DNA from: Thalassobius sp034670005
GTDB lineage: Bacteria; Pseudomonadota; Alphaproteobacteria; Rhodobacterales; Rhodobacteraceae
Direction of reading: 5' to 3'
Assembly: GCF_034670005.1 (NCBI RefSeq)
Contig: NZ_JAXMOH010000003.1
Coordinates: forward strand, 186,001 to 250,000
DNA: 64,000 nt
The notes beneath the pieces are model-generated. The model was given only the letters and a program-made list of their open reading frames with translations. It did not search any database and was not told where the DNA came from. The number at the start of each line of letters is the position of its first letter. Within the stretch, counting starts at the first letter, position 1. Positions 8,347 through 17,505 of this stretch are shown here, in pieces. A program made the translations under genes and the position numbers.

Positions 8347-11138
8347 TGGCCGGATTGGCACAGATCGGATTTGCGACGCCGTGGCTTCTTTGGGCGCTGG
8401 TAGTATTGCCGGTGCTGTGGCTGCTGCTGCGGGCGGTGCCGCCGGCACCGTTGCGTCGCCGCTTTCCCGGTGTTGTGCTTCTGTTGGGGCTGAAAGACGA
8501 TGACAGCGTGACCGATAAAACGCCTTGGTGGCTGATCCTGCTGCGGATGATGGCGGCGGCGGCGGTGATTGTCGGGCTGGCAGGACCGGTGCTGAATCCA
8601 GACGCCAAGGGACAGGCGCGGTCCGGCCCTGTGCTGCTGCTACTGGATGGTGGCTGGGCCGGGGCGCGGAACTGGGAGGCGCGGATCGACGTGGCGGACC
8701 GGCTGTTGGTCGACGCCGAACAATCCGGGCGCACCGCTGCGGTGCTACAGTTGAGCGACCCCGAAGCGCTGACCTTCCAACCGGCGGGCGATTTGCGTGC
8801 GCGATTGCCCGGGCTACAACCGCTGGCCTGGGAACCGACGGCGGCCGGGATCGTAGACGCATTGGCGATCATACAAGATATCGATGGTGGGTTTGACACC
8901 ATCTGGATGTCGGACGGTCTGCAATTTGACAGTCATGACCGGCTGCTCGCCGCGTTGCAGGATCGGGGACAGGTAGAGGTTTTCGAAGGCGGCCAAGGTT
9001 CGGTCGCTCTGATGCCGCCGGTTTTTGAGGATGGCGAAATTCGCCTGACCGCGGTGCGCGACCGGGTGCATGGCGCTGTGCCACTGGAACTGCGCGCCCA
9101 TGGCCGCGATCCGGCGGGGGTGGAACGGGTGTTGGCGACCCTGCCCTTGCAGATCGAATCGGGGGCTAAAAGCGCCGAAGCGCGCCTGTCTTTGCCGGCC
9201 GAATTGCGGGCACGAGTCAGCCGGTTCGATATTCTGGGTCAACGCAGCGCCGGGGCGGTGGTGTTGAGCGACGACAGTCTGCGACGCCGCGAAGTGGCGC
9301 TGATTACCGAACGGGATGACCGCGAAGGGTTGGAACTGCTGTCGCCGCTGCATTACCTGCATCAGGCATTGCTGCCTTCGGCCGATCTGTTGCAGGGCAG
9401 CCTGGGCGACATCCTGCCCGCCAATCCCGATGTGATCATTCTGGCTGATGTTGCCGGGTTGCCCGAAGCGGAACAGCAGGCGTTACAGGCATGGGTGGAA
9501 CAGGGTGGAATGTTGTTGCGTTTCGCTGGACCGCATCTGGCGGCCAGCGATCTGAGCCGCAGCGAAGAACATCCCCTGATGCCGGTGCGGCTGCGGTCGG
9601 GCGGGCGCACTGTGGGGGGCGCGATGAGCTGGGGCGAACCCAAGACGTTGGCCCCTTTTACCGATAATAGCCCGTTTTACGGTCTGGCGGTCCCCGAAGA
9701 TGTTACCGTATCGGCACAGGTGATGGCACAGCCCGATCCATCGCTCGCCGAACGGGTGATTGCGCAACTGTCCGATGGCACCCCGCTGGTAACGCGCAAG
9801 AAGCTGGGGCAGGGCAAGGTAGTTCTGTTCCATGTCTCGGCCAATGCCGAATGGTCCAGCCTGCCGTTGTCCGGCCTGTTCGTGCGTATGCTGGACCGGC
9901 TTGCAGTGTCCTCGGTTATCGGCCAACCAGATGCCGAAGATCTGGCCGGGTCAGTTTGGCAACCGTTGCGTGTTCTGGATGGGTTCGGGCGTTTGCAAGA
10001 TGCAGGAAACCTGATCGGTGTGGCGGGCGAAGACCTTGCCGAGGCTCCATTGGGTCCGGAACTTCGCCCAGGTCTTTATCAGGGTGAAAACCGTCTTATT
10101 GCGCGCAACGTAATGGCAGCTGATCGAGAACTGGTTGCCGCGACATGGCCGGCATCGGTATCGGTCGCGGGCTTGGACCGGCCTGAACAGGTTCCGCTGT
10201 CGGGCTATCTTCTGGCTTTGGCGGTGATGATCCTGCTGGCCGATGTGATCGCGACGCTGATGTTGTCGGGACGGATATCGCTGCGCGGGGGTAAGGCAGC
10301 GACGCTGATTTTCCTGCTGGTGCTGGGTCCGGGATTGATCGTGCCGGGCGCATCCGGCGCACGGGCGCAAGAGGTACAGGACGACCGGCACACGCTCAGC
10401 GCCACATCCGAAGTGGTGCTGGCCTATGTTCTGACCGGAAATACCCGGGTCGACGAGGTGTCCCGCGCCGGGTTGACCGGTCTGTCGGATACCTTGTTTT
10501 TTCGTACCTCGGTCGAACCGGACCTGCCAATCGGCGTCGATCTGGAACGCGACGAACTGGCGTTTTACCCGTTATTGTACTGGCCCATCACCGAAGATCA
10601 GCCGATCCCGTCGGCCGATGCTTATGAGCGGCTCAATCGATATATCAGAACAGGCGGCATGATCCTGTTCGATACCCGCGACGCCGATATCGCCGGGTTC
10701 GGAACCGCCAGCCCGAACGGGCGCAAATTGCGTCGGTTGGCCGAACCGTTGGCAATTCCGCCGCTGGAACCCTTACCGGGCGATCACGTGCTGACCCGCA
10801 CATTTTATCTGTTGCAGGATTTCCCGGGCCGGTTCGCGGGGCGCGATATCTGGGTCGAAGCGGCAGCGCCGGGGGCTGAAAAGGTCGAAGGTATGCCGTT
10901 CCGAAATCTCAATGACGGGGTGACGCCGGTGGTCATCGGCGGCAATGACTGGGCGGCGGCCTGGGCCACCGACCCTCAGGGCAATCCACTTTATCCGGTC
11001 GGGCGTGGATTTTCCGGCGAACGCCAGCGCGAACTGGCGTACCGTTTCGGGGTCAATCTGGTCATGCATGTACTGACCGGAAATTACAAATCCGATCAGG
11101 TCCATGTGCCTGCGTTGCTGGAAAGGTTGGGCCAATGA
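8346..11138 (+). CDS. BatA-like / DUF4159 membrane protein
   Basis: A 930-residue protein. The first 90 residues are a BatA-type N-terminus with two membrane segments (around IGFATPWLLWALVVLPVLWL and WWLILLRMMAAAAVIVGLAG). A vWA-like domain and a long extracytoplasmic region follow to about residue 610. Another membrane segment (GYLLALAVMILLADVIATLML) and a hydrophobic stretch precede a C-terminal DUF4159 domain (from about residue 700), which resembles a class I amidotransferase fold (GGMILFDTRDADI). The start shares one base with the DUF58 stop (TGATG). The combination is the usual alphaproteobacterial form of the Bat operon. The role in envelope integrity is inferred from the family. Confidence 0.88.
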   Translation: MAGLAQIGFATPWLLWALVVLPVLWLLLRAVPPAPLRRRFPGVVLLLGLKDDDSVTDKTPWWLILLRMMAAAAVIVGLAGPVLNPDAKGQARSGPVLLLLDGGWAGARNWEARIDVADRLLVDAEQSGRTAAVLQLSDPEALTFQPAGDLRARLPGLQPLAWEPTAAGIVDALAIIQDIDGGFDTIWMSDGLQFDSHDRLLAALQDRGQVEVFEGGQGSVALMPPVFEDGEIRLTAVRDRVHGAVPLELRAHGRDPAGVERVLATLPLQIESGAKSAEARLSLPAELRARVSRFDILGQRSAGAVVLSDDSLRRREVALITERDDREGLELLSPLHYLHQALLPSADLLQGSLGDILPANPDVIILADVAGLPEAEQQALQAWVEQGGMLLRFAGPHLAASDLSRSEEHPLMPVRLRSGGRTVGGAMSWGEPKTLAPFTDNSPFYGLAVPEDVTVSAQVMAQPDPSLAERVIAQLSDGTPLVTRKKLGQGKVVLFHVSANAEWSSLPLSGLFVRMLDRLAVSSVIGQPDAEDLAGSVWQPLRVLDGFGRLQDAGNLIGVAGEDLAEAPLGPELRPGLYQGENRLIARNVMAADRELVAATWPASVSVAGLDRPEQVPLSGYLLALAVMILLADVIATLMLSGRISLRGGKAATLIFLLVLGPGLIVPGASGARAQEVQDDRHTLSATSEVVLAYVLTGNTRVDEVSRAGLTGLSDTLFFRTSVEPDLPIGVDLERDELAFYPLLYWPITEDQPIPSADAYERLNRYIRTGGMILFDTRDADIAGFGTASPNGRKLRRLAEPLAIPPLEPLPGDHVLTRTFYLLQDFPGRFAGRDIWVEAAAPGAEKVEGMPFRNLNDGVTPVVIGGNDWAAAWATDPQGNPLYPVGRGFSGERQRELAYRFGVNLVMHVLTGNYKSDQVHVPALLERLGQ

Positions 11139-13183
11139 CCGGGGGCATCATATTCGATCCGTTATTGCCCTGGGGTGTGCTGCTGGTGCTGGCTGGGCTG
11201 GTGCTGGCTGCGGCTTGGCTGGCCTATTGGCGTGGGTTGGCGGGCTGGGCGCTGCGGCTGATGGCCGGAGCGGTGATTGTTGCGGCGCTATCAGGACCGT
11301 CCTATCGGCAGGAAGATCGCGCGGCGCTGAGCGATATCGTTCTGCTGATCGAAGACAAATCTGCCAGCCAGGCACTGTCCGACCGGGCCGGTCAGACCAA
11401 AATGGCAGCTGATTTGCTGGAGCAGCGGTTGACCGCACGTCCGAATACCGAAGTGCGACGGGTTGAACTAGGCGATGGTCCGGACAATAGCGGCACTTTG
11501 CTGCTCAGCACATTGTCCGATGCCTTGGCGCAGGAACCGCAGGCCCGGATCGCCGGGATCATCGCGTTGAGCGATGGTCAGGTGCATGATCTGGATCGGG
11601 TGCCGGATCTGCCCGCGCCGATGCATCTGCTGTTGAGCGGAAAGCCCGAAGACTGGGACCGGCGGCTGGTGGTGGAAACCGCGCCTGCCTTTGCCATTCT
11701 GGGCGAACCGGTGACGTTGAAATTCAGGATCGAAGACACCGGTGACGCGCCGCAGGGGGACGACCGGGCACCGCTGGACCTGACCCTGAACGGAGGCGAG
11801 ACATCCCGCGTCATGGTGCCGTTGGGACGGACTTTTGAATTGCCGGTGACGCTGCCCCATGGCGGCCGCAACGTGATTCAGTTTTCAGTGCCCGAAGCGG
11901 CGGGTGAATTGACCGACCGTAACAATACCGCGCTGGTGCAGATCAACGGTGTGCGTGACCGTTTGCGGGTGCTGTTGGTCAGTGGCGAACCGCATACCGG
12001 CGGGCGGACATGGCGCAATCTGTTGAAATCCGACAGTTCGGTCGATCTTGTGCATTTCACCATCCTGCGACCGCCGGAAAAACAGGATGGCGTACCGGTG
12101 TCGGAGCTGTCGCTGATCGCCTTTCCGACCCGCGAATTGTTTCTGGAAAAGATCGACGATTTCGATCTGATCATCTTCGACCGTTATAAACGACGTGGTA
12201 TTTTGCCATCGCTTTATCTGGAAAATGTACGCCGATATGTCAGCGATGGCGGTGCGGTTCTGATCGCCGCGGGACCCGATTTCGCCAGTGCCGATTCAAT
12301 TTACCGTTCGCCTTTGGCAACGATCATTCCGGCGCGTCCTACGGCGCGGGTAATCGAACAGGGCTATCGGCCTGCGGTTACGGATTTGGGCGAACGCCAT
12401 CCGGTCACCGCAGGGCTGAAGGCCGAATGGACTGGCGATTGGGGCCGCTGGATGCGCCAAATCGAAGTGGAGCCTGAAGACGGCGAAGTTGTGATGACCG
12501 GGGCCGAAGACGCGCCGCTGCTGTTACTGAACCGGGTTGGTGAAGGTCGGATCGCGCTGTTGGCCTCGGATCAGGCGTGGCTTTGGGCGCGTGGGTTCGA
12601 AGGTGGCGGACCGCAGTTGGAATTGCTGCGGCGGCTGGCGCATTGGATGATGAAGGAACCCGAACTGGAAGAGGAAATGCTGACCGCCACGGCCACTGGA
12701 CAGGATTTGCATATTCTGCGCCGAACCTTGCAGGAAACTGTCGGCCTGGTTGAGGTTATTACGCCATCGGGCAATACGGTGACTTTGCAAATGCAGCAGA
12801 CCGCACCGGGACAACATGTCGCCGAATTTCACGGCGACGAGATCGGGCTCTACCGGCTGAAACAGGCCGATGCCGAGGCGGTGATCGGTCTGGGTCCAGC
12901 CGCGCCGCGCGAGTTTGAGGAAACTATCGCCAGCGGGAATGCGCTGCGTCCGGTGATCAATCCCATGGGCGGCGGGGTAATGCACCTGTCAGATGGATTG
13001 CCGCGTATTCGGGACGTGCGGGCTGGGCGTCCGGCCTCGGGGCGTGGATGGATCGGCATCACCCCGCGTGCGGCGTCTGAAACCCTATCGGTTACGCGCA
13101 TTCCGTTGTTGCCGCCGTGGCTGGTTCTGCTGCTGAGCCTGGGCCTGATCCTGGCTGGCTGGCTGCGTGAAGGCCGCCGGTAA
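11135..13183 (+). CDS. Membrane protein with glutamine amidotransferase-like domain
   Basis: A 682-residue protein. It has two N-terminal membrane segments (LLPWGVLLVLAGLVLAAAW and ALRLMAGAVIVAALSG), a vWA-like domain starting SDIVLLIEDKSASQAL near residue 68, an Ig-like middle part, and an amidotransferase-like region (DFDLIIFDRYKRRGILPS, GGAVLIAAGPDFAS) around residues 345-400. A final membrane helix (WLVLLLSLGLILAGWL) is followed by basic residues. No catalytic Cys of a working amidotransferase is apparent, so the domain may only bind. It overlaps the preceding gene by four bases (ATGA) and closes the MoxR operon. Confidence 0.86.
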   Translation: MTGGIIFDPLLPWGVLLVLAGLVLAAAWLAYWRGLAGWALRLMAGAVIVAALSGPSYRQEDRAALSDIVLLIEDKSASQALSDRAGQTKMAADLLEQRLTARPNTEVRRVELGDGPDNSGTLLLSTLSDALAQEPQARIAGIIALSDGQVHDLDRVPDLPAPMHLLLSGKPEDWDRRLVVETAPAFAILGEPVTLKFRIEDTGDAPQGDDRAPLDLTLNGGETSRVMVPLGRTFELPVTLPHGGRNVIQFSVPEAAGELTDRNNTALVQINGVRDRLRVLLVSGEPHTGGRTWRNLLKSDSSVDLVHFTILRPPEKQDGVPVSELSLIAFPTRELFLEKIDDFDLIIFDRYKRRGILPSLYLENVRRYVSDGGAVLIAAGPDFASADSIYRSPLATIIPARPTARVIEQGYRPAVTDLGERHPVTAGLKAEWTGDWGRWMRQIEVEPEDGEVVMTGAEDAPLLLLNRVGEGRIALLASDQAWLWARGFEGGGPQLELLRRLAHWMMKEPELEEEMLTATATGQDLHILRRTLQETVGLVEVITPSGNTVTLQMQQTAPGQHVAEFHGDEIGLYRLKQADAEAVIGLGPAAPREFEETIASGNALRPVINPMGGGVMHLSDGLPRIRDVRAGRPASGRGWIGITPRAASETLSVTRIPLLPPWLVLLLSLGLILAGWLREGRR

Positions 13184-13203
13184 GCGGCAAAGCTGATGGC
13201 GGG

Positions 13204-13566
13204 CTAGCGTTCCAACCGTACCGGAACTGTGTCCTGTGACCAGCCGCCGACCATGCAATGGGACCGGATGAACACTTCGCGGGTGCCGTCAGGCACCATC
13301 ACATTCATCAGTGAGCGGGTGAATGGCTGTTCATCCATATGCGGGTGCATCAGTTTGCGAATGCCGAGCCGGTTGCCGTCAGCATCCAGAATTTCCCAGG
13401 CGTCGGCGAAATGATCCCATCCGGTGTCTGGGTGCTGCATCGTCACATCAATGCGCCAGCCCATTCCGACGCGGGACGTTTCGACGGCAAGGATTTCCGG
13501 AATCTCGGCGCGCGCGGCAGAGACGGTCAGCAACAAGGCTGCCAGGAGCGTGAAAAGGCGTGTCAT
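13204..13566 (-). CDS. Secreted hypothetical protein
   Basis: A 120-residue protein with a clear signal peptide (MTRLFTLLAALLLTVSAARA, cleavage before EIPEIL). The mature part is about 100 residues, likely all-beta, with two histidines in LMHPHMDEQPFTRS and a Cys in RSHCMVGGWSQ. I recall similar short periplasmic proteins in Rhodobacterales, but know of no function. It is convergent with the MoxR operon, with 20 bases between stop codons, and is probably the last gene of the minus-strand group starting at 14735. Confidence 0.75.
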   Translation of the reverse strand: MTRLFTLLAALLLTVSAARAEIPEILAVETSRVGMGWRIDVTMQHPDTGWDHFADAWEILDADGNRLGIRKLMHPHMDEQPFTRSLMNVMVPDGTREVFIRSHCMVGGWSQDTVPVRLER

Positions 13567-13601
13567 GAAATTATTCTAGCACTGCTGACTGTCAGGCGGA
13601 A

Positions 13602-14321
13602 TCACGACTGCGTGTGCCCTGTCGTGTCGTCTTCCTGCATCAGGATCGAGCGGGAATTCGATGCGAATTCACGCCGCCACAGCACCGCGAAGGTCGCCGC
13701 GATTGCAGCGATCAGCGCAATCGCACCAGCCAGCCAAGCGGTGCTGGCCAGAGCGAAATAGATCGACCTCAGACCCTGATTGTAACTGCGCGCGGCGGTG
13801 ATGTTGATCTCGGCGGCCTTCAGTGCGCGTGGCAGGGCAGCGGCGTCTTTGGCGTCATTGGGAACGGCCCCCATCAGTACGGCGCAATATCCAAACAACC
13901 GATGCGACCAGACGAATTTCAGGAACGCGTTGGTCAGCAGAAGCAGGGTCACCAGAAGCTTGATCACCCAGACGAATTTAGGATCGGCGTTGAGGGTCAG
14001 GTCATGCGCCACGCCGACCAGTTGTTCGGCATTGCCGATTGCGGCCAGCGCCCCGCCGATGGCAATCAGCGCCGCTGAGGCGAAAAACGAGGTGCCCTGG
14101 CGCAGCGTTGACAGCGTCTGGGCGTCAAAAATGCGGGGTTGCCGGGTCACCATTTGCCGCATCCATTCGCGCCGGTAGCGTGCCATCAGAACCGAAACCG
14201 ATGGCCGCTTGCGATTGGGATGCTGAATCAACCAACCAATCAGAAACCAAGCCAGGAATAACAATCCCAGAGCGACGAAATCCAGTACGGTGAACAGGGT
14301 TAAGCGATCAAGGATCTGCAT
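13602..14321 (-). CDS. DUF599 family membrane protein
   Basis: A 239-residue protein matching DUF599: an N-terminal membrane segment (LTLFTVLDFVALGLLFLAWFL), then RPSVSVLMARYRREWMRQMV, then further segments (TSFFASAALIAIGGALAAIG, WVIKLLVTLLLLTNAFLKFVW, WLAGAIALIAAIAATFAVLW). The RSYNQGLRSIYFALAS motif before the last segment is characteristic. Function is unknown. It begins three bases after the stop of the CopD/HemJ-like gene, so the two are cotranscribed. Confidence 0.85.
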   Translation of the reverse strand: MQILDRLTLFTVLDFVALGLLFLAWFLIGWLIQHPNRKRPSVSVLMARYRREWMRQMVTRQPRIFDAQTLSTLRQGTSFFASAALIAIGGALAAIGNAEQLVGVAHDLTLNADPKFVWVIKLLVTLLLLTNAFLKFVWSHRLFGYCAVLMGAVPNDAKDAAALPRALKAAEINITAARSYNQGLRSIYFALASTAWLAGAIALIAAIAATFAVLWRREFASNSRSILMQEDDTTGHTQS

Positions 14322-14324
14322 GGC

Positions 14325-14735
14325 TCAGAACGGTTGCACGACGACGGTCCACAGCACCGCGATGACACCGAATACGCTGACTTCATTAAAAATCCTCAAG
14401 AACATATCGCTTTCACGAAAGCTCCCTTTGCGCGCTGCCATGACCATTTTCCCGGTCCATGCGTAATGACCAGCCAGCGCCGTAACCAGTCCCAGTTTTA
14501 ACCAGACCCAACCGGGAAAGCCCAAATTCCAGCCGAGCCAGAGCCCGGTTGCCAGCGCGATCAGCGCCAAGCCGGTGGAAAATCGATAAAGCCGGATCGT
14601 CAGATCGCCCAAGGGTCCGAATTCCCCCAGCCGGTCATATTCGCGCTTCCAGAATATCAACGCCCGCGGCACTGCGAAGATGCTGGTCATCCAGCCCATG
14701 ACGCATAGAATATGTATGATTTTTACCCAATCCAT
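14325..14735 (-). CDS. CopD/HemJ-like small membrane protein
   Basis: A 136-residue protein with four likely membrane helices. The N-terminus KIIHILCVMGWMTSIFAVPRALIFW resembles the His-containing first helix of HemJ/UPF0093 and CopD-domain proteins. Late motifs WLKLGLVTALAGHYAWTGKM carry a Lys and a His in places where HemJ has them. HemJ oxidises protoporphyrinogen in haem synthesis; CopD proteins act in copper handling. I cannot separate the two from sequence alone, and HemJ is usually slightly longer, so CopD-like is the safer call. It is divergent from glcD and heads a short minus-strand operon. Confidence 0.65.
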   Translation of the reverse strand: MDWVKIIHILCVMGWMTSIFAVPRALIFWKREYDRLGEFGPLGDLTIRLYRFSTGLALIALATGLWLGWNLGFPGWVWLKLGLVTALAGHYAWTGKMVMAARKGSFRESDMFLRIFNEVSVFGVIAVLWTVVVQPF

Positions 14736-14801
14736 GCCCCTTTACTGCCCGCGTCGTCCGGTTTGCGCAAGTCAGTGACGCAGCAAGGCCACGGAAAAGA
14801 A

Positions 14802-14838
14802 TTGCAGGCCTGTCGTTTTGGTTATATTAGTTTACCAA
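14802..14838 (+). promoter_or_regulatory. Candidate sigma-70 promoter and operator of glcDEF
   Basis: TTGCAG (14802-14807), 17 bases, TATTAG (14825-14830). An inverted repeat TTGGT (14818-14822) and ACCAA (14834-14838) brackets the -10 element. TTGGT/ACCAA half-sites are typical of GntR-family (FadR/GlcC/LldR branch) repressors, which commonly control glycolate and lactate oxidases. The spacing of 11 bases is wider than usual. No such regulator gene is in the window. Confidence 0.45.
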
Positions 14839-14854
14839 TTATAGGAGATGAGCC

Positions 14855-16306
14855 ATGCAGATGCCGAAGCCCGATGCAAAAATACTGGCGATCAAGCCGG
14901 TATTGGTTAAACGTCTGTTGCAGGTTCTGCCCGACAACGCGGTGATCCATGAAGAGGTCGAAACCCGCGCTTATGAATGCGATGCCCTGACCGCATATCG
15001 TTGTCCGCCGCTGGTGGCGGTGCTGCCCGCCAATACCGAAGAAGTGTCTGCGGTTCTGTCCCTTTGCCACGAATTGGGTGTTCCTGTGGTGCCGCGCGGG
15101 TCGGGTACATCTCTTGCCGGGGGGGCTCTGCCCACCGCCGACAGCGTGGTCCTTGGTGTATCGCGGATGAACGAGGTGATTGAGACCGATTACGAAAACC
15201 GTTTCATCCGGGTCCAGGCCGGGCGCACCAATCTCAGCGTCACTGGCGCGGTGGAGGAAAACGAATTCTTTTACGCTCCCGACCCGTCGTCGCAGTTGGC
15301 CTGCGCCATCGCGGGCAATGTGGGGATGAATTCGGGCGGCGCGCATTGCCTGAAATACGGCGTGACCACCAACAACCTGATGGGCGTGACCATGGTGCTG
15401 ATGGATGGCACCGTGGTGGAACTGGGCGGTGCGCATCTGGATGCGGGCGGGCTGGATCTGCTGGGCGTCGTCTGCGGGTCCGAAGGCCAGCTCGGTGTGG
15501 TGACCGAAGCCACCTTGCGCATCCTGCACAAGCCCGAAGGTGCGCGGCCCGTTCTGATGGGCTTCGACAGCAACGAAGTGGCGGGCGAATGCGTCAGCGA
15601 CATCATCAAGGCGGGCCTGTTGCCGGTGGCGATCGAATTCATGGACCGCCCCGTCATCCGCGCGACCGAGGCCTTTGCCGGCGCGGGCTACCCCGATTGC
15701 GAATCCCTGCTGATCGTCGAGGTCGAGGGGAGCGAGGAGGAAATCGCCGAGCAGCTGGACAAGATTCTGACCATCGCCCGGTCGCACAACCCGGTCGAGC
15801 TGCGCGAAAGCACCAATGCCGATGAAAGCGCCCGCATCTGGCTGGGCCGCAAATCGGCCTTCGGCGCGATGGGTCAGATCAACGATTATATGTGTCTCGA
15901 CGGCACCATCCCGGTCAACCAACTGCCCTATGTGCTGCGTCGGATCGGTGAAATGAGCAAGCAATACGGGCTGGGCGTGGGCAATGTGTTTCATGCCGGT
16001 GATGGCAATATGCACCCGTTGATCCTGTTTGATGCCAACAAACCCGGTGATCTGGAACTGTGCGAACGCTTTGGGGCGGATATCCTGAAGCTTTGTGTAG
16101 AGGTGGGCGGATGCCTGACTGGTGAGCACGGCGTCGGGATCGAAAAACGCGACCTGATGGTGGATCAGTTCGAACCCGATGATCTGGATATCCAGATGGC
16201 GGTGAAAGATGCGTTCGATCCGGCCTGGTTGCTGAACCCGGCGAAAGTGTTTCCCTTGGAGGCAAGCGAGATGCGCAGGACCGGAGCCGGCATAGCGGCC
16301 GAATAA
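14855..16306 (+). CDS. glcD: Glycolate oxidase, FAD subunit GlcD
   Basis: A 483-residue FAD-linked oxidase of the VAO/PCMH type. The FAD-binding half has PRGSGTSLAGGALPT (about residues 79-93) and DPSSQLACAIAGNVGMNSGG; the C-terminal half has NVFHAGDGNMHP and the ending GEHGVGIEKRDLM, both diagnostic for GlcD. GlcD oxidises glycolate (or D-lactate in paralogues) to glyoxylate and passes electrons to GlcE and GlcF at the membrane. The start has AGGAG seven bases upstream. It is the first gene of glcDEF. An interspersed repeat separates it from glcE. Confidence 0.95.
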   Translation: MQMPKPDAKILAIKPVLVKRLLQVLPDNAVIHEEVETRAYECDALTAYRCPPLVAVLPANTEEVSAVLSLCHELGVPVVPRGSGTSLAGGALPTADSVVLGVSRMNEVIETDYENRFIRVQAGRTNLSVTGAVEENEFFYAPDPSSQLACAIAGNVGMNSGGAHCLKYGVTTNNLMGVTMVLMDGTVVELGGAHLDAGGLDLLGVVCGSEGQLGVVTEATLRILHKPEGARPVLMGFDSNEVAGECVSDIIKAGLLPVAIEFMDRPVIRATEAFAGAGYPDCESLLIVEVEGSEEEIAEQLDKILTIARSHNPVELRESTNADESARIWLGRKSAFGAMGQINDYMCLDGTIPVNQLPYVLRRIGEMSKQYGLGVGNVFHAGDGNMHPLILFDANKPGDLELCERFGADILKLCVEVGGCLTGEHGVGIEKRDLMVDQFEPDDLDIQMAVKDAFDPAWLLNPAKVFPLEASEMRRTGAGIAAE

Positions 16307-16371
16307 GGGGCGTTGCCCCCCTTGCGCGCGCAACGCGCGCATTCCCCCAGGATATTTTTCAAAAGAAGAAG
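16307..16371 (+). repeat. Interspersed intergenic element, copy 2
   Basis: Follows the glcD stop directly. It holds the small hairpin GGGGC-GTT-GCCCC (16307-16319), a second GC-rich inverted repeat (GCGCGCG / CGCGCGC), then the family core CCCCCAGGATATTTTTC and AAAAGAAGAAG (16344-16371). The purine-rich end abuts the glcE start at 16375 and may double as its ribosome-binding region. If the hairpins attenuate transcription, glcEF would be made at a lower level than glcD (inference). Confidence 0.55.
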
Positions 16372-16374
16372 ATC

Positions 16375-17502
16375 ATGAGACCAGAAACAGAGGCCGATCT
16401 GGCCGAAATGATAGCAGGCGCCACGGGTCCATTGCGTGTTCAGGGCGGTGGAACCCGTCCCATCGGGGTGCCGGTTGCGGGGGATGTGATGGAGACCGGG
16501 GGGCTGAGCGGAATCCGCCTTTATGAACCCGGGGCGCTGACGCTGGTGGCCGGGGCAGGGACGCCGCTGTCCGAGGTCGATGCAGCGTTGGCCGCTGAGG
16601 GTCAGAGATTGCCGTTCGAACCGATGGACCATCGCGTATTGCTGGGCACGACAGGTACACCGACTGTTGGTGGCATGGCGGCGGTGAATGTATCGGGGCC
16701 GCGGCGGATTCAGGTCGGAGCCTGCCGTGATTTCATGCTGGGGGCACGGTTCGTCGACGGCATGGGCCGGGTGCTGAAAAACGGTGGACGGGTGATGAAG
16801 AACGTCACCGGTTATGATCTGGTCAAACTGATGGCCGGGTCCTATGGCACATTGGGTGTGATGAGCGAGGTCAGCTTTAAAGTATTGCCCAAGCCGGAAA
16901 CCAGCGCGGTGATCCTTATCGAAGGATTGAGCGATGAAAGGGCTGTTCGGGCGATGTCGATGGCGCTTGGGTCGCCCTATGACGTAACCGGGGTGGCGCA
17001 TGCACCCAAGGGTATCGACGGCGCACCGGTTACGATGGTCCGAATCGAGGGATTCGAGAAATCGGTGGCTTACCGCGCCGGGCAGATGAAGGCGTTGCTG
17101 GCGGATTTCGGGGATATCGCCGTGGAAACGCGGGCTGAAAGGATTCTGTCGGGATGGAAATGGGTGCGCGATGTGGAGGCATTTGCGGATCAACCCGGCG
17201 ATGTCTGGCGCCTTTCTGTGAAGCCGTCGGACGCGCCGGCGCTTGGCGCGGCGCTGCAGGCGGAGGGATTGCTTTACGATTGGGGTGGCGGCTTGATCTG
17301 GGCGCTGGTCGAGGCCGGGCGCGATATCCGCCCCGCGATGGCGGCGATCGGCGGGCACGCCACGCTGGTGCGGGCCAGTGCGGAAACGCGTCAGACGGTC
17401 GCGGTATTCCAGCCGGAACCGGCGGCGGTCGCGGCGTTATCGCAGGGTGTGCGGGCGAAATTCGATCCGCGTGGGATCCTCAATCCAGGACTGATGGGGT
17501 AG
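16375..17502 (+). CDS. glcE: Glycolate oxidase, FAD-binding subunit GlcE
   Basis: A 375-residue protein with one FAD-binding half-domain of the same superfamily as GlcD: VQGGGTRPIGVPV near the start, LGTTGTPTVGGMAAVNVSGPRR (about residues 88-109) and KNVTGYDLVKLMAGSYGTLGV (about 142-162). The C-terminus RAKFDPRGILNPGLMG is the standard ending of the family. GlcE is required for the activity of the GlcDEF complex. It starts 69 bases after glcD and ends three bases before glcF. Confidence 0.94.
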   Translation: MRPETEADLAEMIAGATGPLRVQGGGTRPIGVPVAGDVMETGGLSGIRLYEPGALTLVAGAGTPLSEVDAALAAEGQRLPFEPMDHRVLLGTTGTPTVGGMAAVNVSGPRRIQVGACRDFMLGARFVDGMGRVLKNGGRVMKNVTGYDLVKLMAGSYGTLGVMSEVSFKVLPKPETSAVILIEGLSDERAVRAMSMALGSPYDVTGVAHAPKGIDGAPVTMVRIEGFEKSVAYRAGQMKALLADFGDIAVETRAERILSGWKWVRDVEAFADQPGDVWRLSVKPSDAPALGAALQAEGLLYDWGGGLIWALVEAGRDIRPAMAAIGGHATLVRASAETRQTVAVFQPEPAAVAALSQGVRAKFDPRGILNPGLMG

Positions 17503-17505
17503 AAG

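Noticed and set aside
14822..16342. A 506-codon minus-strand frame opposite glcD
   Set aside because: glcD on the plus strand has full-length family motifs. The opposite frame is the typical antisense artefact of high-GC codon use.
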